Below, piece after piece: positions 16,014 to 26,473 of a stretch of 36,800 nt of DNA; positions within the stretch are counted from its first letter, which is position 1; each line of letters begins with the position of its first letter. This DNA is from an uncultured Intestinimonas sp. GTDB lineage: Bacteria > Bacillota > Clostridia > Oscillospirales > Oscillospiraceae. The DNA lies in assembly GCF_944387245.1 (NCBI RefSeq), contig NZ_CALXEE010000012.1, positions 1 through 36,800 on the forward strand. The letters are read 5' to 3'. Below the pieces are notes generated by a model that searched no databases, was not told the origin of the DNA, and saw only the letters and a program-made list of their open reading frames with translations. Both the position numbers and the translations under genes were made by a program.

Positions 16014-16340
16014 TTACCCGCCGAGAATATCGGCACCCACGGCCCGCTCCACAGACTTCTTCACGTTGGCCATGCCGATGCCCAGGGAGCCGGACTTGCC
16101 GGGGATGAGGATGATGGCGGGGGTGAGGGCGTCCTTGTAGCGGGCGATCTCGTGCTCCAGCCCGGCGGCCAGCTCCTCGGTGAGGTAGATGATGGCGGTG
16201 TTCTCCTTGGCCAGGCGGTGGAGGATCTCGCGGGCGGCCTCCACCGTCTCGGCGGGGTAGACGTCCAGCCCCAGGGCCTTGAAGCCTAGCACGCTGTCCT
16301 GGTCCCCCAGCACGGCGATGCGGTAGTTCTCGTTAGACAT
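16014..16340 (-). CDS. ntpG: V-type ATPase subunit F (NtpG)
   Basis: A 108-residue alpha/beta protein, the small rotor subunit that binds the D stalk. The motifs [32 protein letters not shown] and a C-terminal [23 protein letters not shown] are typical. Its ATG overlaps the end of ntpC by 8 nt. A GTG three codons earlier is possible. Name follows the E. hirae ntpFIKECGABD scheme, where NtpG is the V-ATPase F subunit. Confidence 0.92.
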   Translation of the reverse strand: MSNENYRIAVLGDQDSVLGFKALGLDVYPAETVEAAREILHRLAKENTAIIYLTEELAAGLEHEIARYKDALTPAIILIPGKSGSLGIGMANVKKSVERAVGADILGG

Positions 16341-17334
16341 AGCTCTCACGCAGCCTTTCCCGGATGGTCTCGGCGTCCAGACCGGCCAGACGGCCGGTGA
16401 GGATGATCCGGATGGTGGTCAGCTCGCTCTCCTTGGCGTAGAGGTAGCCGATGAGGGGGTGCTCACCGAAGGCCACCCGCTTGCCCTGGGAGAGGTAGGC
16501 GGTGAGGGCGTTGTCGCACAGCCGCTCAAACTGGGTGAGGCTGCCCCCCCGCATGGCCTCGGCACCCTCCTGGGCCGCCGCGGTGAGGTAGGTGTGGGTA
16601 AAGACCCCCGCCAGATCGGCGGCGCCGGTGCCGGCGGAGAGCAGGCTGTCGGTCTTCACGTTGCCCCCGGGCAGCAGCACCCGGCGCAGGAAGTCGGGGC
16701 CCTTGCCCATGCGGGCGGCGCGGACCACCGAGCGCAGGTTCACGCTGTCGATGGACAGCCGCACATACCCCTCCAGGAAGGGACTGCGGGCGGCCTTGGC
16801 GGCGGCGAGCATCTCGGTGTAATAGGCCTGGTCCAGCAGCAGGTCGGCAGCCTGGGGGTCGCCGCTGGAGGCCAGCAGCTCCTTGGCCTGGGCCACCGCC
16901 TGGGCGAAGGTGGCGCTGTACCGGCTCAGATCGCCCTGGACGTAGTCCTCCTTGAGGCGCCCGGCGGGATAGCGCCCGGCGTCCAGCAGCAGCTCGTCGG
17001 GGGACTGGCCGGTGGCCTCGGCCTTCACCAGGACCTTGGCGTTGTGATAGTCATATTTGATGCAGAACACGTCCACGATGGCCGGGTCGGGGGCGGCGCG
17101 GCGCAGCTCGGCGAAGAGAGCCAGCCGGGCCGCGTCCAAAGTCTGCTCGATGGCGGCGGGGGTGAGGGACGGAAAGTCCCCGTAGCCGCACTCGGCGAGC
17201 ACCTTGGCCGCCTCCTCCGCACTGCGGGCGGAGAGCATCCGCTCCATCCGATCCCGGGTCAGGAGCTTGGTCTCCATAGCGTGGATGCGGGCGGAGATAT
17301 AGAGGTAGTCGTATTCCTTCAGTTTTTTGGCCAC
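16333..17334 (-). CDS. ntpC: V-type ATPase subunit C (d-type, central socket)
   Basis: A 333-residue all-helical protein that sits as a funnel between the K ring and the D-F stalk. The N-terminus DYDYLYISARIHAMETKLL and the FCIKYDYHNAKVLVKAEATGQ stretch with its Tyr-Asp-Tyr-His-Asn core are typical of the d/C family. The remainder shows the three-fold repeated helical pattern, with VRLSIDSVNLRSVVRAARMGK in the middle. Length is normal. It lies 33 nt after ntpE and overlaps ntpG. Confidence 0.93.
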   Translation of the reverse strand: MAKKLKEYDYLYISARIHAMETKLLTRDRMERMLSARSAEEAAKVLAECGYGDFPSLTPAAIEQTLDAARLALFAELRRAAPDPAIVDVFCIKYDYHNAKVLVKAEATGQSPDELLLDAGRYPAGRLKEDYVQGDLSRYSATFAQAVAQAKELLASSGDPQAADLLLDQAYYTEMLAAAKAARSPFLEGYVRLSIDSVNLRSVVRAARMGKGPDFLRRVLLPGGNVKTDSLLSAGTGAADLAGVFTHTYLTAAAQEGAEAMRGGSLTQFERLCDNALTAYLSQGKRVAFGEHPLIGYLYAKESELTTIRIILTGRLAGLDAETIRERLRESYV

Positions 17335-17367
17335 GTTACACCCTCCTTTCCATGTGGCGTTGGGCCG

Positions 17368-17985
17368 TCATGCGAACAGAGCCCTGGCCACCTCGGCGGA
17401 GAGGGCGTCCCGCTGGAGGTGGATGAGCACCTCAAAGGAGCAGTTGGTCTCCACCCGGCCATCCCGGAGGATGAGACCGCCGGCCATGGGCCGGGACTCC
17501 TCGGCCAGGGTGAGCCTGCCGGCGCTCTCGTCGGCCCGGGGACCGGCCTTCTTGGCCAGCATGTCGTTGGCCATGGTCACGACCTGCTTGCCGTAGCGGG
17601 AGCGGTCCTTCTGGGAGAAGATGACCTGCTCGTGTCCGGTGCGGGAGGCGGCCACGGCCAGCTTGGCCAGCAGGGCGATGTACTCCTGGTCGGGGAGCTC
17701 CAGCAGCTTCTTCAGGGCCAGGTCGAAGGCCTGCCCCACCATGTCCTGCCTGGCGGCCAGAATGGTCTTCCGGGCCTCCAGCTTGGCCACGTCCACCAGC
17801 CGCTCCTGACGGAGGGCGGCGTCCTGCTCGCCCTTACGGCGGATGGCCTCCGCCTGGGTCTGGGCCTGGGACTCATACCGGGCCTCGATCTCCTGGGCCT
17901 GGGCGCGGGCCTGGTCCAGGGCGGCGTCGATCTCCTTCTGGACGTCGGCGTCGATCTGACCGGTGATTTTTTCGATTCCGTTCAT
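17368..17985 (-). CDS. ntpE: V-type ATPase subunit E (peripheral stalk)
   Basis: A 205-residue protein with a long charged helix (about 1-90, rich in Ala, Gln, Glu and Arg) that forms the right-handed coiled coil of the peripheral stalk with NtpF. A mixed alpha/beta C-terminal domain (RLTLAEESRPMAGGLILRDGRVETNCSFEVLIHLQRD) binds the A3B3 head. The GGLIL-x-x-GR-x-E-x-N-x-SFE motif is characteristic. It lies 43 nt after ntpK, with a GGAAAGGCGGT site before the ATG. Confidence 0.93.
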   Translation of the reverse strand: MNGIEKITGQIDADVQKEIDAALDQARAQAQEIEARYESQAQTQAEAIRRKGEQDAALRQERLVDVAKLEARKTILAARQDMVGQAFDLALKKLLELPDQEYIALLAKLAVAASRTGHEQVIFSQKDRSRYGKQVVTMANDMLAKKAGPRADESAGRLTLAEESRPMAGGLILRDGRVETNCSFEVLIHLQRDALSAEVARALFA

Positions 17986-18028
17986 AGGTTACCGCCTTTC
18001 CTTCCTGTCTCGTTGCGGAGAAGCACCC

Positions 18029-20464
<2,436 letters not shown>

Positions 20465-20474
<10 letters not shown>

Positions 20475-20788
20475 GAGTCTCCCACTACCCTTCTGATAAT
20501 GAGTGCCGCAGCGTCGTCCAGCCGGCCGGCCGCCGCCTTGCGCAGAGCGTCACAGGACTTTTTGGTCTCCTGCTCCACGGCCTGCGCGTCCTTTGCCGCA
20601 GCTGCTTCCGCCTTGGCTAACGCTTCTGCCGCCTGGGCTTCCGCCGCGCGCCGGGCCTGGTCCAGCTTGGCCTTCCCAGCCTCTTCCGCGTCGGATACCA
20701 GCTTCTTACACGCCTCGGCCGCCTCCGCCCTACGGGCACGGGCCTTTTCCTCGGCCTCGGTCACCCTTTGGACTGCTTCCAAAGACAT
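20465..20788 (-). CDS. ntpF: V-type ATPase subunit G/F (NtpF, peripheral stalk)
   Basis: A 107-residue, almost entirely helical protein rich in Ala, Glu, Lys and Arg, which pairs with NtpE in the peripheral stalks. Length equals E. hirae NtpF. The start is at ATG 20788, after a GGCGGTGATGG site; a longer frame to 20899 would run through the promoter and is rejected. It is the first gene of the operon, and its 3' end overlaps ntpI. Composition alone is weak evidence, but the position fixes the identity. Confidence 0.88.
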
Positions 20789-20852
20789 TCCATCACCGCC
20801 TTTCAGATGCAGTTGATCCCATCTGCTGGAATACTGCCCCAGAATACTTATC

Positions 20853-20881
20853 ATCATACACGCTTTTACCGGCAAAATCAA
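20853..20881 (-). promoter_or_regulatory. Promoter of the V-ATPase operon
   Basis: On the - strand TTGATT (complement of 20876-20881), a 17-nt spacer and TATGAT (complement of 20853-20858). Transcription would start near 20846, 58 nt before ntpF. This lies in the 319-nt gap 20789-21107, which otherwise holds only the terminator at 20931-20974 and AT-rich sequence. Confidence 0.75.
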
Positions 20882-20930
20882 CTCAAAAACACGGACCACT
20901 TTTTAAATTGGTAGTACCACAAGAAAAAAT

Positions 20931-20974
20931 TTTGGAGAGCTCGCACAAGATAAAATCCTGTCGAGCTCTCCAAA
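20931..20974 (-). terminator. Strong terminator between the DUF4015-like gene and the V-ATPase operon
   Basis: TTTGGAGAGCTCG pairs with CGAGCTCTCCAAA, and the inner ACAGGAT with ATCTTGT, leaving a TTT loop and one bulged base. On the - strand it runs into a T-rich tail (complement of 20921-20932). It ends the upstream unit about 130 nt after its stop and just before the ntp promoter. Confidence 0.8.
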
Positions 20975-21107
20975 TAGACAAATATACTGGAATGATTTAC
21001 AAACTATGTGTAAAAAGTAAGAATATGGTATAAAAAATTTTTTACGAAAAGGAAATTTCGGCCCAGACAAGGCAACAGAGCCGAATTGGCATGGCTTTTG
21101 CCAGGCT

Positions 21108-22181
21108 TCAGGTCCACAAGGCCCAGCTCCGGTCCTCGGGGCCGGCCTGTGCGGCGATGGACACCAAATCCGACTTGGGCGCCTCCAGACCGGCCTGGGC
21201 CAGCAGCTCCTCGCAGGCGTCCCGTTCCTCACTCAGCCCCCATACCCATACCCGGTCCACTGCGGAGGCCATGGTCAGGGTCTGACCGCTCTGACTGGCG
21301 CCGCCGGCGGTGAGGGCGGCGGGGTCGGCCACCACCGAGAGCCGGACCTGGGGGTAGGCGGCCTCCAGAGCAGCGGCTACCTGGGTATAAAAGGCCTGGA
21401 CCGTCTGGGCCAGGGTGTCGGGCTCGTAGGCGGCGCCGGTGAGGATGGCGTCCAGGTTTCCGGCGAGGGGGAAGGCGGCGTAGTCCAACAGGATCTCGTC
21501 AAAGCCCAGCCCAGCCAGCTCCAGACACAGGTCAGTGATGTATTGCTGGTTCTCCTGGTAGGCGGGGGAGAGCCAGCGGATGCCGTCGCTGTCCAGCCAG
21601 TTTCCGCCGGAGGAGCGGAGGGCCAGGTCGTTGCGGTAGCGGGGCATGGTATTGTCCCGGAAGCAGGAGAGACGGGCCACGGTGTAAAGGTCCTGCTGGG
21701 CATTGAGGGCGGCGATGGCCTCGTTGGTGCCGGTGGCGGCGTTGACCCCGGCGCTGACGGCCAGGGGGGAGGCCGAGACGAAGGCCAGGGCGCCGTCATC
21801 GGCCTTCATGTCGAAGAGGGCGGCGGTGGCGCCGGCCTGCTCCAGCTGGGTCTGGACAGAGCCGTCAGTGAGGGCTGACTGGGGTAGCAGCAGGGCGTGG
21901 AGAAGCTCCTCCGGCTCGGGTTCGGGGGTGAGCACCACCAGGGGCTGAGAGACGGAAGGCAGGGGAGCGGAGTCCTCCTCGTTCTCCTGAACCCAGGGGA
22001 GGAGGAGCCGGCCTCCGTCGGCGGAGTAGACCCAATAGGGCTCCAGGAAGAAGAGGGCGGCCACCGAGAGGACCAGCACCACCGCCAGGAGGACGGCGAT
22101 GACCTTCAAGGGGGTGCTGAGGGCGGAGCGGCCCCGGTAGCTGGAGTAGCAGCCCCGGCCATAAGAGCGATTCCGTCTCAT
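21108..22181 (-). CDS. Membrane-anchored DUF4015-like putative glycosyl hydrolase
   Basis: A 357-residue protein with a basic N-terminal tail, one membrane anchor (about 25-46), a linker rich in Pro and Glu, and an extracellular domain. The stretch LYTVARLSCFRDNTMPRYRNDLALRSSGGNWLDSDGIRWLSPAYQENQQYITDLCLELAGLGFDEILLDYAAFP matches in outline the DUF4015 (putative glycosyl hydrolase, TIM-barrel-like) pattern: Ala-Arg-x-x-x-Phe-x-Asp, G-x-W-x-D-x-x-G-x-x-W-x-x-P, and GFDEI-x-x-DY-x-x-FP. DUF4015 proteins have no firm biochemical role. A polysaccharide substrate in the cell envelope is inference. The start follows GAGGAAGGA with 7-nt spacing and lies within the last codons of the MarR gene (overlap about 1 nt short of the stop), so the two are co-translated. 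Confidence 0.72.
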   Translation of the reverse strand: MRRNRSYGRGCYSSYRGRSALSTPLKVIAVLLAVVLVLSVAALFFLEPYWVYSADGGRLLLPWVQENEEDSAPLPSVSQPLVVLTPEPEPEELLHALLLPQSALTDGSVQTQLEQAGATAALFDMKADDGALAFVSASPLAVSAGVNAATGTNEAIAALNAQQDLYTVARLSCFRDNTMPRYRNDLALRSSGGNWLDSDGIRWLSPAYQENQQYITDLCLELAGLGFDEILLDYAAFPLAGNLDAILTGAAYEPDTLAQTVQAFYTQVAAALEAAYPQVRLSVVADPAALTAGGASQSGQTLTMASAVDRVWVWGLSEERDACEELLAQAGLEAPKSDLVSIAAQAGPEDRSWALWT

Positions 22182-22182
22182 C

Positions 22183-22647
22183 TCAGAGTCCTTCCTCCTC
22201 CTCAAACTGCTCCCCGGCGCGCTCCTTTGCCAGCAGGGCCTCGTCCAGCCGGAGCAGGGCACGGGCCACCATGTCACGATCCTCGGCTGTCATGGTGGAG
22301 AGCACCGAGTCAAAATAGCCGCCCACGTTGGCCTCGGCCCGTTCCCGCAGGGACTGATATTTGTCGGTGACCGCCACATAGATGACCCGGCGGTCCTCCC
22401 CGGAGCGGACCCGCCGGGCCAGCTCCAGCTTCTCCAGCCGGTCCACGATGCCGGAGACGGTGGAGTTGGCGCTCCCTGTCCGCTCGGCCAGGGAGCTGAT
22501 GGGTAGGGGGCCTTCTTCGCCCAGCACGTTGAGAACCAGGGCCTGGGGAAAGGTCAGCTGAAGACGGCCAAAATGACTGCGGAACAGCCGGGACATGTGC
22601 TGCGACACCCGCAGATAGGTCATCAGGATATCAATGGAACCGTTCAT
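22183..22647 (-). CDS. MarR family transcriptional regulator
   Basis: A 154-residue winged helix-turn-helix protein. The recognition region LPISSLAERTGSANSTVSGIVDRLEKLELARRVRSGEDRRVIYVAVTDK contains the typical MarR helices followed by a DRR wing motif. Long N- and C-terminal helices form the dimer. No Cys sensor is evident. It is the first gene of a two-gene unit with the DUF4015-like gene and probably controls its own promoter. GAAAGGAG lies 9 nt before the ATG. Confidence 0.92.
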   Translation of the reverse strand: MNGSIDILMTYLRVSQHMSRLFRSHFGRLQLTFPQALVLNVLGEEGPLPISSLAERTGSANSTVSGIVDRLEKLELARRVRSGEDRRVIYVAVTDKYQSLRERAEANVGGYFDSVLSTMTAEDRDMVARALLRLDEALLAKERAGEQFEEEEGL

Positions 22648-22697
22648 CGCTGGATACTCCTTTCCACAAAGGGGCAGATCAATACTTACGCCATCAA

Positions 22698-22726
22698 AGC
22701 ATATCTCTTTCCGCCGCCTGCGTCAA
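22698..22726 (-). promoter_or_regulatory. Promoter of the MarR / DUF4015-like unit
   Basis: On the - strand TTGACG (complement of 22721-22726), a 17-nt spacer and TATGCT (complement of 22698-22703), about 50 nt before the MarR start. Confidence 0.65.
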
Positions 22727-22831
22727 TTCTTCCAGAGAAAGGTTAACGAAATGTTTATACTTTCTTCACCCGCAAAAAACAAGATCCCTACCTTAATATA
22801 TAATAGCAAAACGGGCGAAAAAGGAGGAAAG

Positions 22832-22900
22832 ATGCCGGACGGCGGTTGTCCTTGGGGAGAGGCACAGAAAAACCTTGGGAACACAGAGATTTTTGTGTGA
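22832..22900 (+). CDS. Possible 22-residue small ORF upstream of the S10 operon
   Basis: ATG GTC-type frame MPDGGCPWGEAQKNLGNTEIFV, preceded by AAGGAGG (22821-22827) 4 nt upstream and by TATAAT (22799-22804) without a recognisable -35. No family was recognised. The stop (22898-22900) lies 8 nt before the -35 of the ribosomal promoter. It may be a chance frame; the ribosome site is the only real support. Confidence 0.25.
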   Translation: MPDGGCPWGEAQKNLGNTEIFV

Positions 22901-22907
22901 TTTGTGC

Positions 22908-22936
22908 TTGACATTGACGGGCATCTGTTATATCAT
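22908..22936 (+). promoter_or_regulatory. Promoter of the S10-spc ribosomal protein operon
   Basis: Consensus TTGACA (22908-22913), 17-nt spacer, TATCAT (22931-22936). Transcription would start near 22943. It drives the whole + strand run that follows. Together with the MarR promoter it divides a 566-nt gene-free stretch (22648-23213). Confidence 0.75.
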
Positions 22937-22942
22937 AATCAA

Positions 22943-23198
22943 GCGCCTTTAAGGGCGCAGTCTGCGATGATGTAGGAGATTGCTCAGAAATGAGGTAACT
23001 TCTACGGAGTATGTCCGTTGATCGGGCGGCTGAGAGATCTCATGCGCTTGGCGTATATCGCCGCGCTTGGATGGGACCGGCCGGCTTTTAGCATGCCGGT
23101 CTTGTTTATGCCTCGGAGTGATACGCACGAGAGAGTGTATAAAAGATTTCTCACCGTACGGAGCGGCAAGGCAAGCAGAACCACTTCGTATGTTTTTC
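22943..23198 (+). other. Long structured 5' leader of the S10 operon
   Basis: About 270 nt lie between the promoter and rpsJ. Three clear hairpins can be read: GCGCC/GGCGC (22943-22958), GCGC-GGCG/CGCC-GCGC (23044-23066) and GACCGGC/GCCGGTC (23075-23101). The last is followed by TTGTTT, a weak terminator-like tail. Ribosomal operons often carry an autoregulatory leader bound by one of their products (L4 for S10 operons in several groups). That role here is inference. Confidence 0.5.
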
Positions 23199-23213
23199 AA
23201 GGAGGAACAAACC

Positions 23214-23528
23214 ATGGCAGCTCAGAAGGAAATGATCCGCATCCGCCTCAAGGCTTACGATCACCAGCTCATCGACCAGAGCGCTGAGAAGATCGTGGAG
23301 ACCGCCAAGCGCACCGGCGCCACCGTGTCCGGCCCCGTGCCCCTTCCCACCAAGAAGGAGGTCGTGACCATCCTGCGCGCCGTCCACAAGTACAAGGACT
23401 CCCGTGAGCAGTTCGAGCGGCGCACCCACAAGCGCCTCATCGACGTCATCAAGCCCTCCCCCAAGACCGTGGAGGCTCTGATGGCTCTGGAGCTCCCCGC
23501 CGGCGTCGAGATCGAGATCAAACTCTGA
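23214..23528 (+). CDS. rpsJ: 30S ribosomal protein S10
   Basis: A 104-residue protein of the 30S head, also NusE in transcription antitermination. [49 protein letters not shown] and [11 protein letters not shown] are the family signature. The AAGGAGG site at 23199-23205 fixes ATG 23214; the frame is open further upstream but only through the leader. First gene of the superoperon. Confidence 0.98.
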   Translation: MAAQKEMIRIRLKAYDHQLIDQSAEKIVETAKRTGATVSGPVPLPTKKEVVTILRAVHKYKDSREQFERRTHKRLIDVIKPSPKTVEALMALELPAGVEIEIKL

Positions 23529-23564
23529 TCCACGCACGCCGCGCATCCCACTGTTTGCACCGCG

Positions 23565-23635
23565 GTCCGCCGCGTTTTGAGGCGGACGGGTCAAGTCGGC
23601 AGAGCAATGTGAGTCCAATGCACACCTCTCCCGAC
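23565..23635 (+). other. Two hairpins in the rpsJ-rplC gap
   Basis: The 137-nt gap is long for this operon. GTCCGCC (23565-23571) pairs with GGCGGAC (23581-23587). Next, GTCGG-c-AGAG-caa-TGTG (23595-23611) pairs with CACA-c-CTCT-c-CCGAC (23621-23635), giving an extended stem with small internal loops. That is the form of a protein-binding or regulatory RNA. No T run follows, so it is not an ordinary terminator. Confidence 0.5.
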
Positions 23636-23665
23636 CAATAACCTTAACAAGGAGGAAGTCACACT

Positions 23666-24391
23666 ATGGAAAAGGCGATCATCGGCAAGAAAGTGGGCAT
23701 GACCCAGATCTTCGATGAAGCCGGCCACGTCATCCCCGTTACCGTCATCGAGGCGGGCCCCTGCACCGTGGTGCAGAAGAAGACCGCTGAGAAGGACGGC
23801 TACGAGGCCGTGCAGCTGGGCTACGAGGACGTTGCCGAGAAGAAGCTCACCAAGCCCGAGCTGGGCCACCTGAAGAAGGCTGGCGACGCCCGGAAGAAGT
23901 ACCTCAAGGAGTTCAAGCTCTCCAACACCGCCGCCCTCAACGTGGGCGACGAGATCAAGGTGGACACCTTCGCTGAGGGCGACCGCGTGGACGTCACCGG
24001 CGTCAGCAAAGGTAAGGGCTACGCCGGCGTTGTGAAGCGCTACGGCGCCGGCCGCACCCCCACCACCCACGGCGGCGGTCCTGTGCACCGTCACGCCGGT
24101 TCCATGGGCCCCGCCACCGATCCCTCCCGGATCTTCAAGGGCAAGATCGGCGCCGGCCACATGGGCGACGAGCAGGTCACTGTCCTGAATCTGGACGTGG
24201 TCAAGGTGGACAATGAGCTGGGCATCATCGCTGTCCGCGGCGCCATCCCCGGCCCCAAGGGCGGCATCGTGTACGTGCGCAACTCCGTGATCAACGTCAA
24301 GGAGAAGGGCGCCGCTGCCAACGCCAGCATCAACCCGCAGAAGGCCTCCGCCCGCGTCAATCCCCAGAAGGCTTCCGCCCGTAACAAGTAA
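23666..24391 (+). CDS. rplC: 50S ribosomal protein L3 with repeated C-terminal tail
   Basis: A 241-residue protein placed near the peptidyl transferase centre. It starts [33 protein letters not shown] and holds the [46 protein letters not shown] loop typical of L3. Relatives end soon after the [16 protein letters not shown] strand; here about 30 extra residues follow, with NPQKASAR occurring twice in tandem (from about codon 222). This looks like a small in-frame duplication of 24 nt. AAGGAGG precedes the ATG. Confidence 0.97.
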   Translation: MEKAIIGKKVGMTQIFDEAGHVIPVTVIEAGPCTVVQKKTAEKDGYEAVQLGYEDVAEKKLTKPELGHLKKAGDARKKYLKEFKLSNTAALNVGDEIKVDTFAEGDRVDVTGVSKGKGYAGVVKRYGAGRTPTTHGGGPVHRHAGSMGPATDPSRIFKGKIGAGHMGDEQVTVLNLDVVKVDNELGIIAVRGAIPGPKGGIVYVRNSVINVKEKGAAANASINPQKASARVNPQKASARNK

Positions 24392-24408
24392 GAAAGGAGA
24401 GAGACCAA

Positions 24409-25029
24409 ATGCCTAAGGCAATCGTTGTTAACATGACCGGCGCTCAGATCGGCGAAGTGGAGCTCTCCGAAGCTGTGTTCGGGATCGAGCCCAACGAGAC
24501 CGTCGTCCACGCCGTTGTGAAGAATCACCTGGCCAACTGCCGCCAGGGCACCCAGTCCGCCCTCACCCGCGCCGAGGTCTCCGGCGGCGGCATCAAGCCC
24601 TACCGTCAGAAGGGCACCGGCCGCGCCCGTCAGGGTTCCACCCGGGCTCCCCAGTGGACCCACGGCGGCATCGTGTTCGCCCCCAAGCCCCGGTCCTACC
24701 GCTACACCCTCAACAAGAAGGTGCGCCGCCTGGCTCTGAAGAGCGTCCTCTCCGCCAAGGCCGCCGAGGGCAACGTGATCGTGGTGGACAGCCTGACCGT
24801 CCCCGAGATCAAGACCAAGACCGTCCAGAGCTTCCTCAACGCCGTGAACGCCGGCAAGGCCGTGCTGGTCACCCCTGAGGTGGACATGAACGTGGTCAAG
24901 TCCGCCCGGAACATCCCCGGCGTGTCCGCCACCACCGCCAAGCTCATCAACGTCTATGACATCCTGAATGCCAAGCAGCTCATCGTGGACAAGGCTGCGC
25001 TGGCCGTCATCGAGGAGGTGTTCGCGTAA
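24409..25029 (+). CDS. rplD: 50S ribosomal protein L4
   Basis: A 206-residue protein lining the exit tunnel. The long loop [54 protein letters not shown] is the tunnel extension and family signature; changes there give macrolide resistance in other bacteria, and nothing unusual is seen. L4 is the classic autoregulator of S10 operons. The stop TAA overlaps the ATG of rplW. Confidence 0.98.
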   Translation: MPKAIVVNMTGAQIGEVELSEAVFGIEPNETVVHAVVKNHLANCRQGTQSALTRAEVSGGGIKPYRQKGTGRARQGSTRAPQWTHGGIVFAPKPRSYRYTLNKKVRRLALKSVLSAKAAEGNVIVVDSLTVPEIKTKTVQSFLNAVNAGKAVLVTPEVDMNVVKSARNIPGVSATTAKLINVYDILNAKQLIVDKAALAVIEEVFA

Positions 25030-25319
25030 TGACTAAGGCTTATGACATCATCAAGCGCCCCATCATCACCGAGAAGTCCATGTCGATGACCGAGGACAAG
25101 CGCTACACCTTTGAGGTCGCCAAGGACGCCAACAAGATCGAGATCGCCAAGGCGGTGGAGGAGATCTTCGGCGTGAAGGTGGCCAAGGTCAACACCATCA
25201 ACATGTATGGCAAGGAGAAGCGCCTGGGCCGTTACCCTGCTGGCCGCCGCGCCTCCTGGAAGAAGGCCATGGTCACTCTGACCGCCGACTCCAAGGCCAT
25301 CGAGTTCTTTGAGGCGTAA
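25029..25319 (+). CDS. rplW: 50S ribosomal protein L23
   Basis: A 96-residue protein at the tunnel exit that docks trigger factor and [57 protein letters not shown] is typical. Its ATG shares a base with the rplD stop (TAATG), indicating translational coupling. Confidence 0.98.
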   Translation: MTKAYDIIKRPIITEKSMSMTEDKRYTFEVAKDANKIEIAKAVEEIFGVKVAKVNTINMYGKEKRLGRYPAGRRASWKKAMVTLTADSKAIEFFEA

Positions 25320-25333
25320 GGAGGAGAAGAGGA

Positions 25334-26170
25334 ATGGCAATCAAGACTTATAAGCCCACGACGCCCTCCCGCCGCCACATGACCGTGTCGGCCTTCGAGG
25401 GCATCGACAAGAAGGCCAAGCCCGAGCGCAGCCTGATTGAGAACCTGAAGAAGAACGCCGGCCGCAACAGCTACGGCCGCATCACCGTCCGCCACCGCGG
25501 CGGCGGCAACAAGCGCAAGTACCGCATCATCGACTTCAAGCGCCAGAAGGACGGCGTTGAGGCCACCGTGATCCGCCTGGAGTACGACCCCAACCGCTCT
25601 GCCAACATCGCCCTCATCCAGTACACCGACGGCGAGAAGGCCTATATCCTGGCTCCCGTGGGCCTGAAGCCCGGCCACAAGATCGTGTCCGGCCCCGAGG
25701 CCGACATCCTGCCCGGCAACTGCCTGCCCATCGCCAACATCCCCGTGGGCGAGCTCATCCACAACATCGAGCTCTACCCCGGCAAGGGCGCCCAGCTGGT
25801 GCGCTCCGCCGGTGTGGCCGCCCAGCTGATGGCCAAGGAGAACGGCATGGCTCAGGTCCGCCTCCCCTCCGGCGAGGTCCGCTATATCCGTGAGGAGTGC
25901 AAGGCCTGCATCGGTCAGGTGGGCAACACCGACCACGCCAACATCCAGATCGGTAAGGCCGGCCGTAAGCGCCACATGGGCTGGCGGCCCACCGTCCGCG
26001 GCTCCGTCATGAACCCCAATGACCACCCCCACGGCGGCGGCGAGGGCAAGAGCCCCGTCGGTCGTCCCGGCCCTGTTACCCCCTGGGGCAAGCCGGCCAT
26101 GGGCTACAAGACCCGCAAGACGAAGAACCGTACTGAGAAGTTCATCGTCAAGCACCGCAACGCGAAGTAA
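25334..26170 (+). CDS. rplB: 50S ribosomal protein L2
   Basis: A 278-residue protein needed for subunit joining and peptidyl transferase activity. It begins [24 protein letters not shown] and ends with the conserved [39 protein letters not shown], which includes the functionally important His of [10 protein letters not shown]. Length is normal. A GGAGGAGAAGAGG site lies in front. Confidence 0.98.
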   Translation: MAIKTYKPTTPSRRHMTVSAFEGIDKKAKPERSLIENLKKNAGRNSYGRITVRHRGGGNKRKYRIIDFKRQKDGVEATVIRLEYDPNRSANIALIQYTDGEKAYILAPVGLKPGHKIVSGPEADILPGNCLPIANIPVGELIHNIELYPGKGAQLVRSAGVAAQLMAKENGMAQVRLPSGEVRYIREECKACIGQVGNTDHANIQIGKAGRKRHMGWRPTVRGSVMNPNDHPHGGGEGKSPVGRPGPVTPWGKPAMGYKTRKTKNRTEKFIVKHRNAK

Positions 26171-26184
26171 GGAGGCTGTGAAAC

Positions 26185-26457
26185 ATGTCCAGAAGCATTA
26201 AGAAAGGCCCGTTTTGCGCCCCCGAGCTGCTCAAGCGGGTCGATGAGATGAACAAGACCGGGGACAAGAAGGTCCTGAAGACCTGGAGCCGTGCCTCCAC
26301 CATCTTCCCCGCCTTCGTCGGTCACACTTTCGCCGTCCACGACGGCCGCAAGCACGTGCCCGTCTATGTGACCGAGGATATGGTCGGCCACAAGCTGGGC
26401 GAGTTCGCCCCCACCCGCACCTTCAAGGGTCACGCGGGCGCCAAGTCCGGCAAGTAA
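26185..26457 (+). CDS. rpsS: 30S ribosomal protein S19
   Basis: A 90-residue head protein next to S13. [83 protein letters not shown] matches the family throughout, including the C-terminal GEFAPTRTF motif. The ribosome site AAGGAGG overlaps the rplB stop region. Confidence 0.98.
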   Translation: MSRSIKKGPFCAPELLKRVDEMNKTGDKKVLKTWSRASTIFPAFVGHTFAVHDGRKHVPVYVTEDMVGHKLGEFAPTRTFKGHAGAKSGK

Positions 26458-26473
26458 GGAGGAGAGAGATAGT

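Noticed and set aside
23075-23109. Terminator in the S10 leader
   Set aside because: The stem GACCGGC/GCCGGTC is followed by TTGTTT only, with a 13-nt loop, so it is too weak to call a terminator; it is listed as part of the leader structure.
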